Part shown: positions 1 through 11,373 of the stretch, piece after piece
How the letters are laid out: every line of letters begins with the position of its first letter
How positions within the stretch are numbered: the stretch's first letter is position 1
Assembly (NCBI RefSeq): GCF_030272615.1
Contig: NC_081415.1
Location: 367,640,667 to 367,704,666, forward strand
Source: Cryptomeria japonica
Lineage: Eukaryota; Streptophyta; Pinopsida; Cupressales; Cupressaceae
DNA length: 64,000 bases
Reading direction: 5' to 3'
The notes under the pieces: generated by a model
Seen by the model: only the letters and a program-made list of their open reading frames with translations
What the model was told of the DNA's origin: nothing
Database searches by the model: none
Program-made: the position numbers and the translations under genes

Positions 1-3000
1 TTCCCCATCAGGTACTCCCCTTCGAATTTGTTAATGGAGTTGGGATCCCAAATGCGATCTACATGGATCTTTGCTACAAACTTAGGAAAATATTCAATAA
101 TGTACACCATAGTCTGGTATACCATATATCCCTCCACCATAGAACTCTCAAGATGTGCTCTTTGTCAAACCAAAGCCTTCAAAAATTTCAAGTGACTCTC
201 AACCATCCACATTGACCTTGTGTGTACAGGTCCACACAATTCAATCTCCCCAACTTAGTGTATGAGGTAGTGTTCTTGTGCATTTCACACATTAGATGAG
301 GAATTTTTGTCTTCCAATATTTTATCTTATTTATGGATTTCTTTAGATGACAACCATCTACAAGTGATTCAAGACGCAAATATATTAATGAGAATTAATG
401 AAGTAATATACAATATATTATATAACAAATTAAAAAAATGGCAAATATAATACCTATACAACAAATAACGCTACTTACCTCATGTATTTTCCAAGATCAT
501 ATATAACTTTCTTGACATTATTATCAAAGTGGTCTGGGAGAGATAGAGGTATAATGTAGTGCAACAATTATAATATGATCCTTTCATTGTTTTTTCAAAA
601 CTAGTACTAAACATAATACAATGAAAAGTAAATGCAATATACAAATATATAGAAAATATACAAGAACATGAATTGCCTTAATGAAGGTATGTCAATCATG
701 CATTTTCATCCCTGGCCCAAATTCACTTTTCTTTGTTATGAGATTGTTTATGTTAACAACAAATCCTGTGGGAAAATGAATTTTTCGCATGACCTCTTTT
801 ATAGCATTGCTTTGCTGCTCCATTAATAACTAAGGAAGGTCACTTATATTAATTTGGTCTCCATCGCTATTTAATTGAATGAATTTTTTCATTGCATGAT
901 TGGATTCTTGAATGTCATTACAAATTTTGACAATTTTTTCTTTGTCATGCCTTCCATCCAATATTTTCCATAATGTCTCTGTTATATTCTTTCCAATATG
1001 CATAGTATCAAACAAATGCACAATTTGTAGCTACTCATAGTAGGGCATCCTACTAAATTGTCTAGGATAACTTTTTAGTCCCTTTGGAAGGTGGTAATTA
1101 ATGCCTTGACGATCTTCATGAAGCATATAAGTTTAAAAAGTTAACAACGACAATCATCATCAATTACAACATGAGTAAACAAAACATAATATAAAAATAC
1201 AAATTCCAAACATATCATATATGATAGATAAACAATTAGATTAAATGACATTACCTTGATTAATTCTATTATATTCCAACTTCCATAGGTGACGTGTCAT
1301 TCTTCGTGGTTTTGATGTAGTCTTTGCTTTCCCATTGAAAAGATGTCTTTCAGTAGTTTGGAGGAAGTGCCTATACTCATCAAACACCTACTTTCCTAAA
1401 CTTGTTGAATGACGTGATTTCATCTTTGAACCACAAACTGGACATGCAAATTTTCCCTTTGTTTGAAGACCCGCAAGATCATGTATAATTTAATTAAATA
1501 TGTTAATTTTTATAATTATATATTGAATGGATTTAAAAAAAAAAATCCATGATTTAAACTATAAAAAATTAAATATTATTAAAGCGCACAAGTTGAACAT
1601 TATAACATACCACAAAAATGTGTTAGCCCTAGGGCATCATGAATTTTCCATACAAGCATTGCGTGGAATTGAAATTGTCTTTGTCCTATTGGTATAGAGA
1701 CACCATACATAGTGACACCATTCCATAAATCCAACAACTCATCGATAAGAGGCTCGATATATACATTCATATCTTTAACCTAGTACTTACCTAGTTGAAT
1801 GAAGAAAAACATTACATAATTATTATAACCATTTTACTGCAATATATATAATTTAATGTATATGACTATAAAATGAAAAAATACTTGGAACAATCATTGC
1901 CAACATTATGTGCTCCCTCTTTATTGACATCCATGGAGGAATGTTATTATTGATAACAAAAATAGGCCACACCGAGTAAATAGATCTCAACTCTCCAAAT
2001 GGATTGATACCATCCGTTGCTAATGAAAGCCTGAGGTTATGAGGTTCTTCTTTAAAGTGTGGCCATTTTTCCTCTATGTTTGTAAATGCATAACCATCCA
2101 CATGCATTTGAAGAATGTCATCTCGACTTCTATTGCGTGCATGCTAATCCATAAATTGCGCCAAGATTTCGCACCTAAATAATCATTGCAAACATGGAAT
2201 AATGAGAATATACCGAAGAACCTCACGAGGCACCTTTTTTGTTAGTTGATATGTTCGATATCTATTGATATGACATTTAGGGCATTCTATTGCAAATTCA
2301 TGTTGTTTATGATATATAAAATGATCATTGAGACATGTATCTATTTCTTGATACTCCATTCCAATATCTTTCATAATGGCAAATAATTCTCGATATGAGC
2401 GAGGTAGAATATTTTATGGTGGTAACAAAAAGTCACCTATCAATCTAGAAATTTTTTTTTTTTGGTAATATAAAGAATATTAATGGTACATAATTCACCT
2501 TTTATTTACTAGTGATGAAATAACAACAAAAATAGATGAAAAAAGATGGCATATATGACATACCTTAACATACGTGAGATTATTATGTTGGATAAACCAT
2601 TCATAACCTTCAAGTTCACCAACAACAATACAACAGAGACAAGAGTTATTTGGGAGCCTTCATAAATGTGCTCATATGCCTTCTCAAGTATAGGTAAATC
2701 ATGAACAACATCAAAGTCATCTTGATCATCATGATCAGTTGTGCCAGTACTAAATGTGTCATGGATCAATGTATTTGTATCATCATCTTCAACTGTATTT
2801 TTTGGCGCATGATCATCTTCTTCCATAGGATCATTATCTTCAGCTTTGATATTTACACCTCCATGTTCTTCCACTTAAAAAAGAACATTCTCCAGGTCGT
2901 GGTAGTTCATATCATGTGCCCTAGGACACCCCACCTATATAAAAATGATCAACATAAATAAACCATGATCATGATATCATTAACAAGTGATTTTTTATGT

Positions 3001-3227
3001 ATATAAATTGTTAAAATGATATAAACATTTACAAATGCAATCAATATAAATACAGATAATGAACAACTTACCAATGGACGATAATCATGCCCCCCTTCAA
3101 TGTGACCATGCTGCCTACAATTTTTCTCAGTTGTTGTGATTAAAATTCTTCTAGTCTTTAAGCCCTTACAATTTTTGCAAGGACAATAACATTTCCCATC
3201 ACCTTTTATTTTCAAGCTAGACCACAA
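1..3227 (-). pseudogene. TNP2-like CACTA transposase, degenerate
   Basis: This gene would encode the nuclear transposase that binds and cuts CACTA element ends. Reading the minus strand: a transposase-associated zinc segment near 3075-3227 (CPCKNCKG, then HGHIEGG), followed by GT at a likely intron; an acidic linker (2509-2874); a CPKC...PREVLRY segment (2183-2374); the TNP2 core with LATDGINPFG and a PPWM motif (1853-2107); a segment reading EPLIDELLDLW (about 1612-1770); a cysteine segment CPVCGSKMKSRH (about 1253-1490); MHIGKN (830-1021); and a C-terminal domain reading CGPVHTRSMWMVESHLKFL (about 60-250). In-frame stops occur near 1395, 1050, 705 and 135, and the frame changes between segments. 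Some gaps may be introns. It is not functional as written, and it is truncated by the window edge. Confidence 0.82.
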
Positions 3228-3596
3228 TCTAGCAATTGTCTCCTTATTTTGTTCTTCATTGATATTATCTAAAATGATTTTTCTTCACAGGCAAAAAAAT
3301 CGAGCTATGGAAAATTCGGTCTATAATCTTCACAAACCAAGCAAAAAGATGTCACAAGTACAGAAAACACTGTTCACGTGTGGTTTTTTTCCTTTCATTT
3401 TTTCACTTTTCTATTTTTTATCAGAATTCAAACAAATGTCGAGCAAGATTTTGATGATAACTAGTTTCGTTGGAATTTCTGACGAACATCGGGCAATATT
3501 TAAAAAAAATAAAATTGACACAAATTGCTTTGTAAGATCTGACAAAACGAAAGAAATCACATAGTTCATTGAAAAATGCACCCAAATGAGTTAGTG
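3228..3596 (-). other. CACTA 5' leader and subterminal region
   Basis: Non-coding stretch between the first transposase exon and the proposed CACTA terminus. It contains CGTCAGAAATTCC and GCCCGATG words on the minus strand that resemble the short repeated transposase-binding words found under CACTA ends. No conserved ORF was seen; the short open frames on both strands here do not match a known family. Confidence 0.45.
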
Positions 3597-3599
3597 TAA

Positions 3600-4461
3600 T
3601 GTCTTGAGAGTGAGATATATAATTGAGGCCATAACCATCCATATTTGGTTTGATATTGAGGGGTTCTAAAATGCCTTGATCTTATAATTTGAACCCTTTG
3701 CCTTGATAATGCATGCTTTGACACATCTTTTTACTAACTGGATATTTGTTGCTTTTGAAACAAGATGTGAGTCCATTTTGAGGGGGATATGTTATGGAAT
3801 ATTGATAGGCTCATGGAGTAAACTAGATCAAATGAAGGTGGAGGAACCTATTTGATATGTAGGGGGTTCATGGACAAGTTGGGTAGAGGTGATGAGATCA
3901 TGAGGTGGATTAGGATCATGAGGGGGATTAAAAGACATGATAAGGAATTGAGATATAATTGGATCATAAGCACAATTAAGAAGAACAATGAGATCTTGAA
4001 AGAGATATGGAGGATTATGAAATGGATATGAAGGGATACTTTAGTCTTGACAAGGAGGAGGATCATCAAATTCTATTTTTAGGGTGATTTGCTCTTGAAT
4101 TTCAATGAGATCATTGGAAAGGATGAAAGGGATATCTTGATTTTGCTCAAGGAGTGGATTATGAATGGGATGTGGAAGGAAGTTTTTCTCTTTAGATAGA
4201 AGGGGATCATTTTGGATGGAATGATAAGGGATAGTGTGATCATCAAGGGAAATGAGATATTTGTCAAATATTGGATGCAATGGAAAAGCTTTGGGATCTT
4301 GATATCAATTTGTTTTAAGAGATTATATTCTATGTTTTTAATTATCCTCTTGACATTGGGTTGGAATTTTGATATATATGGGGGATTTTGTAAAGGATTC
4401 AATATTTTGACATTAGGGGGATGGAATTTGCATGGGACTCTCTGGAACGGGAGCATATGCT
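3600..4461 (-). pseudogene. Proline-rich coding-like remnant, distal part
   Basis: The minus strand reads as a long, mildly broken proline/histidine/asparagine-rich protein (for example NPLLEQNQDIPF, KIEFDDPPPCQD, FNPPHDPNPPHD, then PNMDGYGLNYISHSQD near 3600). I do not recognise the family. It is probably a linker part of an old retroelement polyprotein. It is split by the 4462-12564 insertion: removing that element and one copy of the ATGCT duplication joins this frame to the coding-like frame at 12570-12840. On the other side it runs into the proposed CACTA terminus. Stop codons are scattered through it. It is an older layer than both insertions. Confidence 0.4.
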
Positions 4462-5652
4462 TGTTACTACTTATCAAGTTGCCATTAATTTTATGTTCAA
4501 AGTTATTCTATATACTCTAGTCAGTTATCTCTACTGAGATATTCAGTCGGTATGCACAGTCTAGTCGGTTATAGAAGAAAGTAGTCTCAGAGCATAGTAT
4601 ACATAGAGTTGTCTACCGAGTATCATCTCATGTCTACCAAGCAGAAAATATGACACACCGAGTTGATATACACCGAGTGAAACGTGTTACCAAATTCATT
4701 GAACCTAGACATACATATGGAAATGTGTTACAAGATCGAGGAACATCTAACTATTATCGCATTGGAAATTGCACTTAAAGATTTTGTACGATTTTGAGGT
4801 CATCTAACCAATGAAATATTTTGCATGGTTATTCATTCGATAAAACATGTTTGTAAGATCGAAGCAATGAATGGATCACCGACATAAGAGATATATTTAT
4901 ACAACATGGATTAAGGTCAGACATATACATGTAGCATGATAGAAAGGAAGATATAGAAATATATGAAGCAAGACATGTGAAAGCACTAAGTGTTATGACT
5001 ATTATAGAGACACAGAGGTCACCGAAAAGGATTTTAGAGAACAATCAAAGAACAGAGTAAACATAATGGTTTACCGAGTTACTATATGGGTTATCAAGGT
5101 ATGCTATAAGCAAGGTAATCTTATTCTGAGCACATAGAATCTACTATAACATTTTAGATGTAAAGCTGCAAATATTTGTAATGATTTTATTGTAATATTT
5201 TGAAGTTGTAAGAGAAACCTTTAACAAGGTAAAAGACTCTAATCAAGTCTATAAATTGTAAAGCCTCTAACTAGGTGCAACATTTAGATTAAGTGTTGTA
5301 AATTCCTTTAGCAAGGTAGATCTAATAGATCTTGATACTCCTAATAGGATAAGCTATCAGAAATAGCTAAACATGTAGCTCTAACTAAGCAACCTTTATT
5401 ATTGCAGTAGTGAAGTTGTGGGTGCCATCCCCACCACAGTTTTTCTCTCTAACTAAGAGTTTCTACGTAACCAAAATATATGTGTTATGGAGTGAATCAT
5501 GTATGATTTTTATCTATTTGTTTTAGCTTTATATTATGTTACTGCACTATTCGGTTTATATATAATAGTAAAGTTATTGTTGACGAAAAGTTTTGGAGTA
5601 CTGATTCACCCCTCCCCTCTCAATACATTAGCCTTCCATATTGGGACTAACA
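4462..5652 (+). repeat. 5' LTR of the pol-less element
   Basis: Direct repeat of 11374-12564, same length, differing by scattered substitutions. It carries the promoter of the element by family knowledge. Near its 3' end it reads TTCACCCCTCCCCTCTCAAT, a C-rich word that recurs in two other LTR families in this window. The TG...CA termini are intact. Confidence 0.93.
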
Positions 5653-5654
5653 AT

Positions 5655-5666
5655 TGGTATCAGAGC
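5655..5666 (+). promoter_or_regulatory. Primer-binding site, tRNA-iMet type
   Basis: TGGTATCAGAGC lies two bases after the 5' LTR and is complementary to the 3' end of plant initiator tRNA-Met. It primes minus-strand DNA synthesis. It fixes the 5' LTR end and the plus orientation of the element. Confidence 0.93.
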
Positions 5667-5714
5667 TTCAATCTTGGAAAAGGGTTTAACTGCCTAAAGA
5701 GAAAGATCTTATCA

Positions 5715-7067
5715 ATGGAAGGCTATAAACAGTCTTGGAGGATTGTGTATCTACAAGAAGAGTTGGATCATGCTAATTAAGTGATTATAGACATGCAAAG
5801 ACAAATACAAAAATATCTGAAAGTGAGAAGAAGTTTATCTGATGAATTGCATGACTCTCAAGAGTTAGTGGAACAAATTGAGACATCGTCTAAGAACAGT
5901 ATATCTGAAGAGACTGAAGAAATGATTGGAGTATTGAAAGAAAAGAACAAATCACTAGTTGATCAACTAAAAGCAATGAAAAGAGAACATGAACATTTCA
6001 GTACATAGATGACTAAAAATCTTGATGCATTGAGAACAACCATGGATAAAGTAAGAGATCTAGAAAGAGAGAAACAACAACTTGAAGTCCTAGTATCTGA
6101 TAAGGATGATGAAATCACAATGATGACTGGAATTCAACAAAACCTGTCAGATCAACTACGTTATGCACATCATGAAGCAAATTTGAAAGATGATGAGAAT
6201 CAAGCATTGAAACTTGAAGTATCAAGATTGATCGATGAACTTGAAACAGAGAAGAAATCCAAAGAAACACTGAAGAAGAGTTATGAAGCATCAAAGATGT
6301 TGGATGAGCAAATGAACACAAGATGACCCAACAAAGATGCAGGACTCAGTTACAAAGGAAAAGACTCTACCAAAAAGGAAATCCATACTACCGAGAGAGG
6401 AGAATCATCAAAGCAAGCTGGAATCATGAAGAACATCAAAAGAAAGAAGCCAATTTGCAACTACTGTAGAAATCAAGGTCACACTGCCAACATGTGCCAA
6501 ATCAGAAAATGTAAGCAACCAAATGTCACTAAGTCCAATGGTTATTGTTACAACTACAATAGATATGGTCACACATCTAATCAATGTAGGACAAAGTCTG
6601 TTAACAATTATCAGAAGGAAAAATTCAAAGGGTTTTGTAAAAACTATAATAGATATGGACACAGTACCGAGAAGTGTTGGCTTAAGCAAAAGAACTATAT
6701 ATGGTCTACACGCTGAGAAAATGCTAGAGGTTACTAAACTCACACAAATCCTTACCGACAATATTCTGCAGTACCATGGGATCACAATACAAGGATATGG
6801 TGTGAATGTTGTGGAAGAAATGGACATATAAGTGCCAAGTACTTTATAAGGTTTGGGATGAACAACCGAAGATCATGGAGAAATCCTGGTATGGCATGTT
6901 TTCATTGTCACAAAGTTGGACACTTGGCTAGAGATTGCAGAGATCAACCTAGAAAAGACACTGAGGAAATAAAAGAAAAATTAAAGATGATTTGGAAAAA
7001 GAAGGAAATTGTGTCAATTGATGAAAGCACCTTACCTACCGAGTTAGGTGCTCCTATTCCAAATTAA
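5715..7067 (+). pseudogene. gag-like coiled-coil zinc-knuckle protein, broken by stops
   Basis: One frame runs from ATG 5715 to TAA after 7064 with no frameshift but with at least five internal stops (5778, 6006, 6324, 6714 and about 6735). The N-terminal ~200 residues are charged heptad-like coiled coil. From about 6450 there are CX2CX4HX4C-type knuckles: CNYCRNQGHTANMC is canonical, CYNYNRYGHTSNQC and CKNYNRYGHSTEKC have the second Cys replaced by Tyr, CECCGRNGHISAKY has the last Cys replaced by Tyr, and CFHCHKVGHLARDC is canonical. These would bind genomic RNA in the particle. A recognisable UBN2/Copia gag core is missing or unrecognisable. Every internal stop could arise from a single C-to-T change in CAA, CAG or CGA. 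No pol frame follows it. Confidence 0.8.
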
Positions 7068-7622
7068 TCAGTAAAGGTATGAAGGGACTGCATTCTTGCA
7101 AGGTTAAATCTTAACAGTTCCTATTCTATTATGTACTTAATTCAGAATCTGCATAGTTAAAGATGTATTAGTAAGTTTGAAATTCTATCAAAGTCTTTTG
7201 GAGCACTTTACAGGAAACCTATCAAGTTAGTGAATACAGGAAACCTGTCAAGTCAGTAAATGAAGGAGGTTTGGTTACTCAGTTAAAGCAAAAAAAAAAA
7301 AGGAAGAAAGTTTAGTGGAACCGAGTGCATTTAATGTTTTTGACCTAACCCGCACGGAGCCCGATAAGGGTTTTTATATACTTAAAGCATTTTCGCGGTC
7401 ATGTTTATTTACCAAGTTTTTGAGAGAGTATAGCAAAGTGAATCTAAGGCGATCAAACCTCCTACAAAGAAAATTCAAGGTATTTACATCAATCTCAATG
7501 CATTGTTAAGCTGGTTTACCGATCTTATCAAGTTGCTATTATCTGCTAAGTGTGAAGCCTCTGCCGTTTGAAAATCCTGAAACCCTAAGGATCTTTTGTT
7601 AGTTTTTATCTGAAATCTACAA
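7068..7622 (+). other. Spacer between gag and second ORF, possible internal promoter
   Basis: No coding frame is supported here. Around 7370-7385 the plus strand reads TTTTTATATACTTAAAGC, a good TATA-like word, about 245 bases before the ATG of the second ORF. A poly(A) run lies near 7290. A GT-type donor-like site (CAAGGTATTT) lies near 7475. These could mean a separate transcript or a spliced leader for the downstream ORF. That is inference from sequence only. Confidence 0.35.
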
Positions 7623-10600
7623 ATGGCACCTAAGATCCAAGATCCCATTGTTGTCAAGAATGTTGAAAATCCCTCACTAAAATACTCTTTGACTCCCAAA
7701 GTTGCATCTGAACCGGATGACAAAACCGCATTTTCACTCATCCTGGATAGAGTGTTATTAGTCGAGGATGTGAGATTCTTCACCAAATGTCGTGCTGAAG
7801 AACTCGGTCATGTTGAAATCAAAGACACCTATGATGAATTATGGACAGATGGTAAATTGAATAGCAAGTATGAGCACATTAAGATCAAGGGATTAACTGA
7901 AGCCCTAACCTATCCTCATGTGTTCAAACCCCAGTGGGTCAAGTTTGTTCTAAGCAGAGTTCATGATGATTTCATGTGGTTAGAGGAGAAACTATTTAAG
8001 ATTACCAAGAAAATCATTCATTTGATTACCGGTTACCCTATTTATGATCATGCCCGAGCCCAAAAGATGATTTCATAGAAGGAATTGATCAGTTTAACTG
8101 AAGTGGAATCAGATTGCAGAGGATTGAAATTGAACAATGTCACTGATGCAGAACTAAAATTTTCCATTAGAGTAATAGGTTACTGTTTCTTCCAATCGGC
8201 AAGGGAAAATAGTGTACCTTGTGCAGCAGTAGACCTAGCATACAAAATTGTGAAAAAGGGAATGAAAATTGATCTTTGTGAGGTGTTCTTGAAAAACCTG
8301 TTTGAGAATCCGAACACCATTAGGAAGCCAAAGAAGAACAACTCAACTAAAACACTAAATTTTGGATCACTACTTGTATGCATGTTTTTCTATTTTGAAA
8401 AATTATTTCCATCAGTCGATAAAGTTGTTTGGGAACTACACCGACCAATCACCCATCAGATAAATGACTTCATTAAGAAGATAGGAGATAATTTCAATGA
8501 TATTATGGATGATTACTTCAATAAGTTCCAAGAGAAAATGCATAACAGGTACTGGATTCCACCCCAGCTAGCGGAGAAATACCAAAATGACATATGTTTT
8601 GAAGTAGACACTGATTATTGTTATGTGAATGTTGTGGAACCAAGAACTTAATCTTTGTCACCTATGGGATATGAGATTGATTTTGACATCACACAACAGC
8701 AAATTGATGCATTTCTTACATTGCCAAGACATGCTACCGAGCTGAGGTATGGAACCTATGAAGAAGTGAAAGAAAAAGTAAAAATGAGCATTGTAATACC
8801 TAAAGCTACAAGAAAGGCAACAAACATGATTAAGGCATTATCAGAGAAATTCGGAGAAGATTCTTCCTCCCACCTATCAAAGCCACTTTAGCCATTACCG
8901 AAGAGGAATCTGAAGCCCAAGAGGTAGCTATAACATTGAGCACCAAATTGCCTAAGGGAAAAGTGTTGAAAAGAAAGAAAATGGATTCATCAAAGGCCTC
9001 TTCGACTCCACCAGCAAAGCGACCTAACACTAGAGCATCTACAGCTTCACCGAGTAAGAAAGCAAAGAGTGTTACTATTCCTAAGGTAACAAAAACTTAC
9101 AAGAAAACTACTCGGAGACTCATTTTGGCAAAAGAGTCTAGTGACACCGAATCTGAGGATGCAAGCAAATTTCAGATTATCAAGAGTAAGAAGGTAAATG
9201 CACATAGTGTTGAAAATTTATGTGCTAATCTGAAAGACTATGATGGATTTGGAGGATTTAGATATGTTAAGTATGAAACTAGAAATAACGATGAAAAGAG
9301 ACAAATTGAAGAAGCTGTCTTCTACACACTTCTAAAATTCCAGTTGGCTCCATTGGAACTATCTAAGTCACTTCCAAATGAATTATATTTACATATTGAT
9401 AATAGGTGGAAGTATGCAATGGACTTGGAGAAATAGATTAGAGAAAGAAGTTTGGTACATCTCTTTCCTGACATGTCAGTAACTGAAATAAAGGAACATC
9501 TGACAACCTACAACTCAAAGTTTCTCGTCAAACAAAGAGCCTTAAAATTGATGAATGGGCTGTATATTGAAGTAGAAAATGAGACAAAAGCACAGTGGCA
9601 AGAAATCTTTAAAATCAAGGATGTTGGTGAGAAAGCTACAATTGAAATTGTTGATGTCACCAAGCAAGATCTTGATGTTACCGAGCAAGATCCTACTGAC
9701 ACCATTCAAATAGATGAAGATATCATGGATACAGAGGCACCAGAATAGGAAATGATAAAAGGCAATGCATATGAAAAACTTGTATCCAGTGAATCAGTCT
9801 TGGAACAAGTTCAACCTTATCCACCGGTCAATCAACCTATCTCAACCGAAACCCCTCAGGATACAGATCAAGGCACTGAAGGTCACAAGTCTACAGCAGG
9901 AGAAGGTACTACTCAAGAAAAGATGTCTCAAGCACCTTCTAGCACTGAAAATGTTGTAACTGAGACACTAAGTACCGAGACACCAAAGGACTCTACAGAG
10001 GCTAAAGAAACCAACCAAAGTGAAGCCTCTACCAAGCAACCTACCGAGGGTCATCAAGCCTCATAAGCCATTGTCTTAGTTCCATCAGTGAAAGGTAAAG
10101 AAAAGAAGATGAAAAAGCATAGTTTTAAAGTTGATTTGTCAAAACTAATAGTGTTGCCCAATGTTGATATATCCAAATTAAAGGGGCAAGCACTCATTGA
10201 TTTGGGTGAACTATGCAAAGCAAAGGCCGAACAAGAGAAGCAAATGGCGATTCAAAAGAAAAATAAAGTACTTCAGAAGTTGAAAGCACTATTAATAGAT
10301 ATGCTACCTGAAGTTACAGTGTCAACAGATGTAGCCATCCACATTCAACTAGATGAACTCCTAACAAAGATAGAGACATCTAGAGTAGATGCATCAGAAT
10401 ATCTAAGCAAGCTAAAAGACAAAGAGCTCACTACAAAAATGATAGAAGAGGTACAGAAAGCTATAGCTATTGGCAAAGTTAAACTTGTCAAATTTATTGT
10501 TGAGTTGACTCCTCAACTCAAGAACATTCATTATTTATTTCAGAAACTCTGTACATTTTCTTTATTCATTGAAGACATCAAAAAAAAAATAGAAGCAATT

Positions 10601-10984
10601 GAGAAAGAGATCACTGATCTGTCAAATAAGTTGACCACAGAGCCAAATTTAGTTCAAAATTTCTATACAAAGCTACAACAGCTCATGGCTCAACAATTGG
10701 ACCTAAGAAATGAAGAACACAAGATCAGGATGGACATAATGACACTTCAGACATTATTCCTTCCTCATCTTTCATCTGTCCAAGAACAGATCAACCGAGC
10801 CACATACTTGTCCACTACACAAGAGGGAAGCACTTTAGATGGCTTAATATCATTATTGGCTGACATTCAAGCCCAAAATTCTTTAATGGACAGTGTAAAG
10901 GATGCACTCTCTGTCGCTCTCATCGAAGCATGAACAAAGTACAAATCCATTTTTGACCAGTTGCCACCACCGAATGGTAACTAA
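7623..10984 (+). pseudogene. Second ORF of the pol-less element, unknown, ~1,120 codons
   Basis: The start is the ATG at 7623. Frame 7623-8870 reads a globular N-terminal domain with FKPQWVKFVLSRVHDDFMWL and then ITKKIIHLITGYPIY (about 7930-8045), followed by a helical part (8085-8650). A frameshift near 8860-8880 moves it to the frame of 8936-10984. The middle (8936-10066) is Lys/Ser/Thr/Pro/Glu-rich and looks disordered, with a basic KRPNTRASTASPSKKAK patch that could be nuclear. The C-terminal ~290 residues are strongly helical and probably coiled coil. Internal stops lie at 8076, 8649, 9434, 9746, 10064 and 10931; each could be one C-to-T change. The true stop is probably TAA at 10982. 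The WV...ITG-P layout resembles plant retroelement proteins found after pol, in env-like position. Function unknown. Confidence 0.7.
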
Positions 10985-10998
10985 GTTTTGATGTTTGT

Positions 10999-11373
10999 CA
11001 AAAAGGGGGAGTGATATAGTATTAGAGGAGTGATATAGTATTCAAAGCATCAAAGTATAGTATCAAGCAAAAGGAGTGTAGTATACAGGGGGAGTATACC
11101 GAGCCAAGTGAGTAGAGTATCCAAGAGCAGAGTACTGAGCAGTAAACAAAACAGTAAGCAAAGAACAAGTGCACATAGAACATTGATCACCGAGCATGCA
11201 AAATCAGAGTTTTGTATAGTATATCGATAAGGGGAGTATATCTGGATTTACTATTTCATTGACTATTGTATATACTGTCAGTATAGTCAAATTTTGCAAG
11301 TATATAGATTATTGAGTTATAACTTTGAAAGTAGTTGTTGTCAAACATCTCAACTAATGTCAAAAGGGGAGAT
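10999..11373 (+). promoter_or_regulatory. Multiple polypurine tracts before the 3' LTR
   Basis: Four purine runs occur between the second ORF and the 3' LTR: AAAAGGGGGAG near 11001, CAGGGGGAG near 11086, AAGGGGAG near 11229, and AAAAGGGGAGAT directly abutting the LTR at 11361-11373. The last is the plus-strand primer. Repeated purine tracts of this kind are a described feature of Sirevirus Copia elements. The rest of the stretch is non-coding. Confidence 0.7.

Larger units (their letters stand above)
1..3596 (-). mobile_element. CACTA (En/Spm, CMC) DNA transposon, 5' part
   Basis: A minus-strand DNA transposon whose 3' part lies beyond the left edge. Identification rests on a recognisable TNP2-type transposase spread over about 3.2 kb. 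The proposed 5' terminus is at 3596: the minus strand reads CACTAACTC from there inward, and the next few hundred bases contain CGTCAGAAATTCC-like subterminal words typical of CACTA ends. A 3-bp target duplication would be TAA at 3597-3599, but the other end is not in the window, so it cannot be confirmed. The element appears to have inserted into a minus-strand coding-like remnant that continues at 3600-4461. The superfamily call is firm; the exact terminus is an inference. Confidence 0.75.

Noticed and set aside
3259-3564. 101-residue plus-strand frame next to the CACTA terminus
   Set aside because: AT-rich, no motif, and overlaps the subterminal region of the transposon.
4079-4477. 132-residue minus-strand open frame
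   Set aside because: It crosses into the LTR and overlaps a neighbouring frame that reads across the insertion site; low-complexity Lys/Ile/Pro composition; no homology recognised.
5655-5666. tRNA gene fragment
   Set aside because: The match is only the 12-base primer-binding complement of tRNA-iMet, with no cloverleaf around it.
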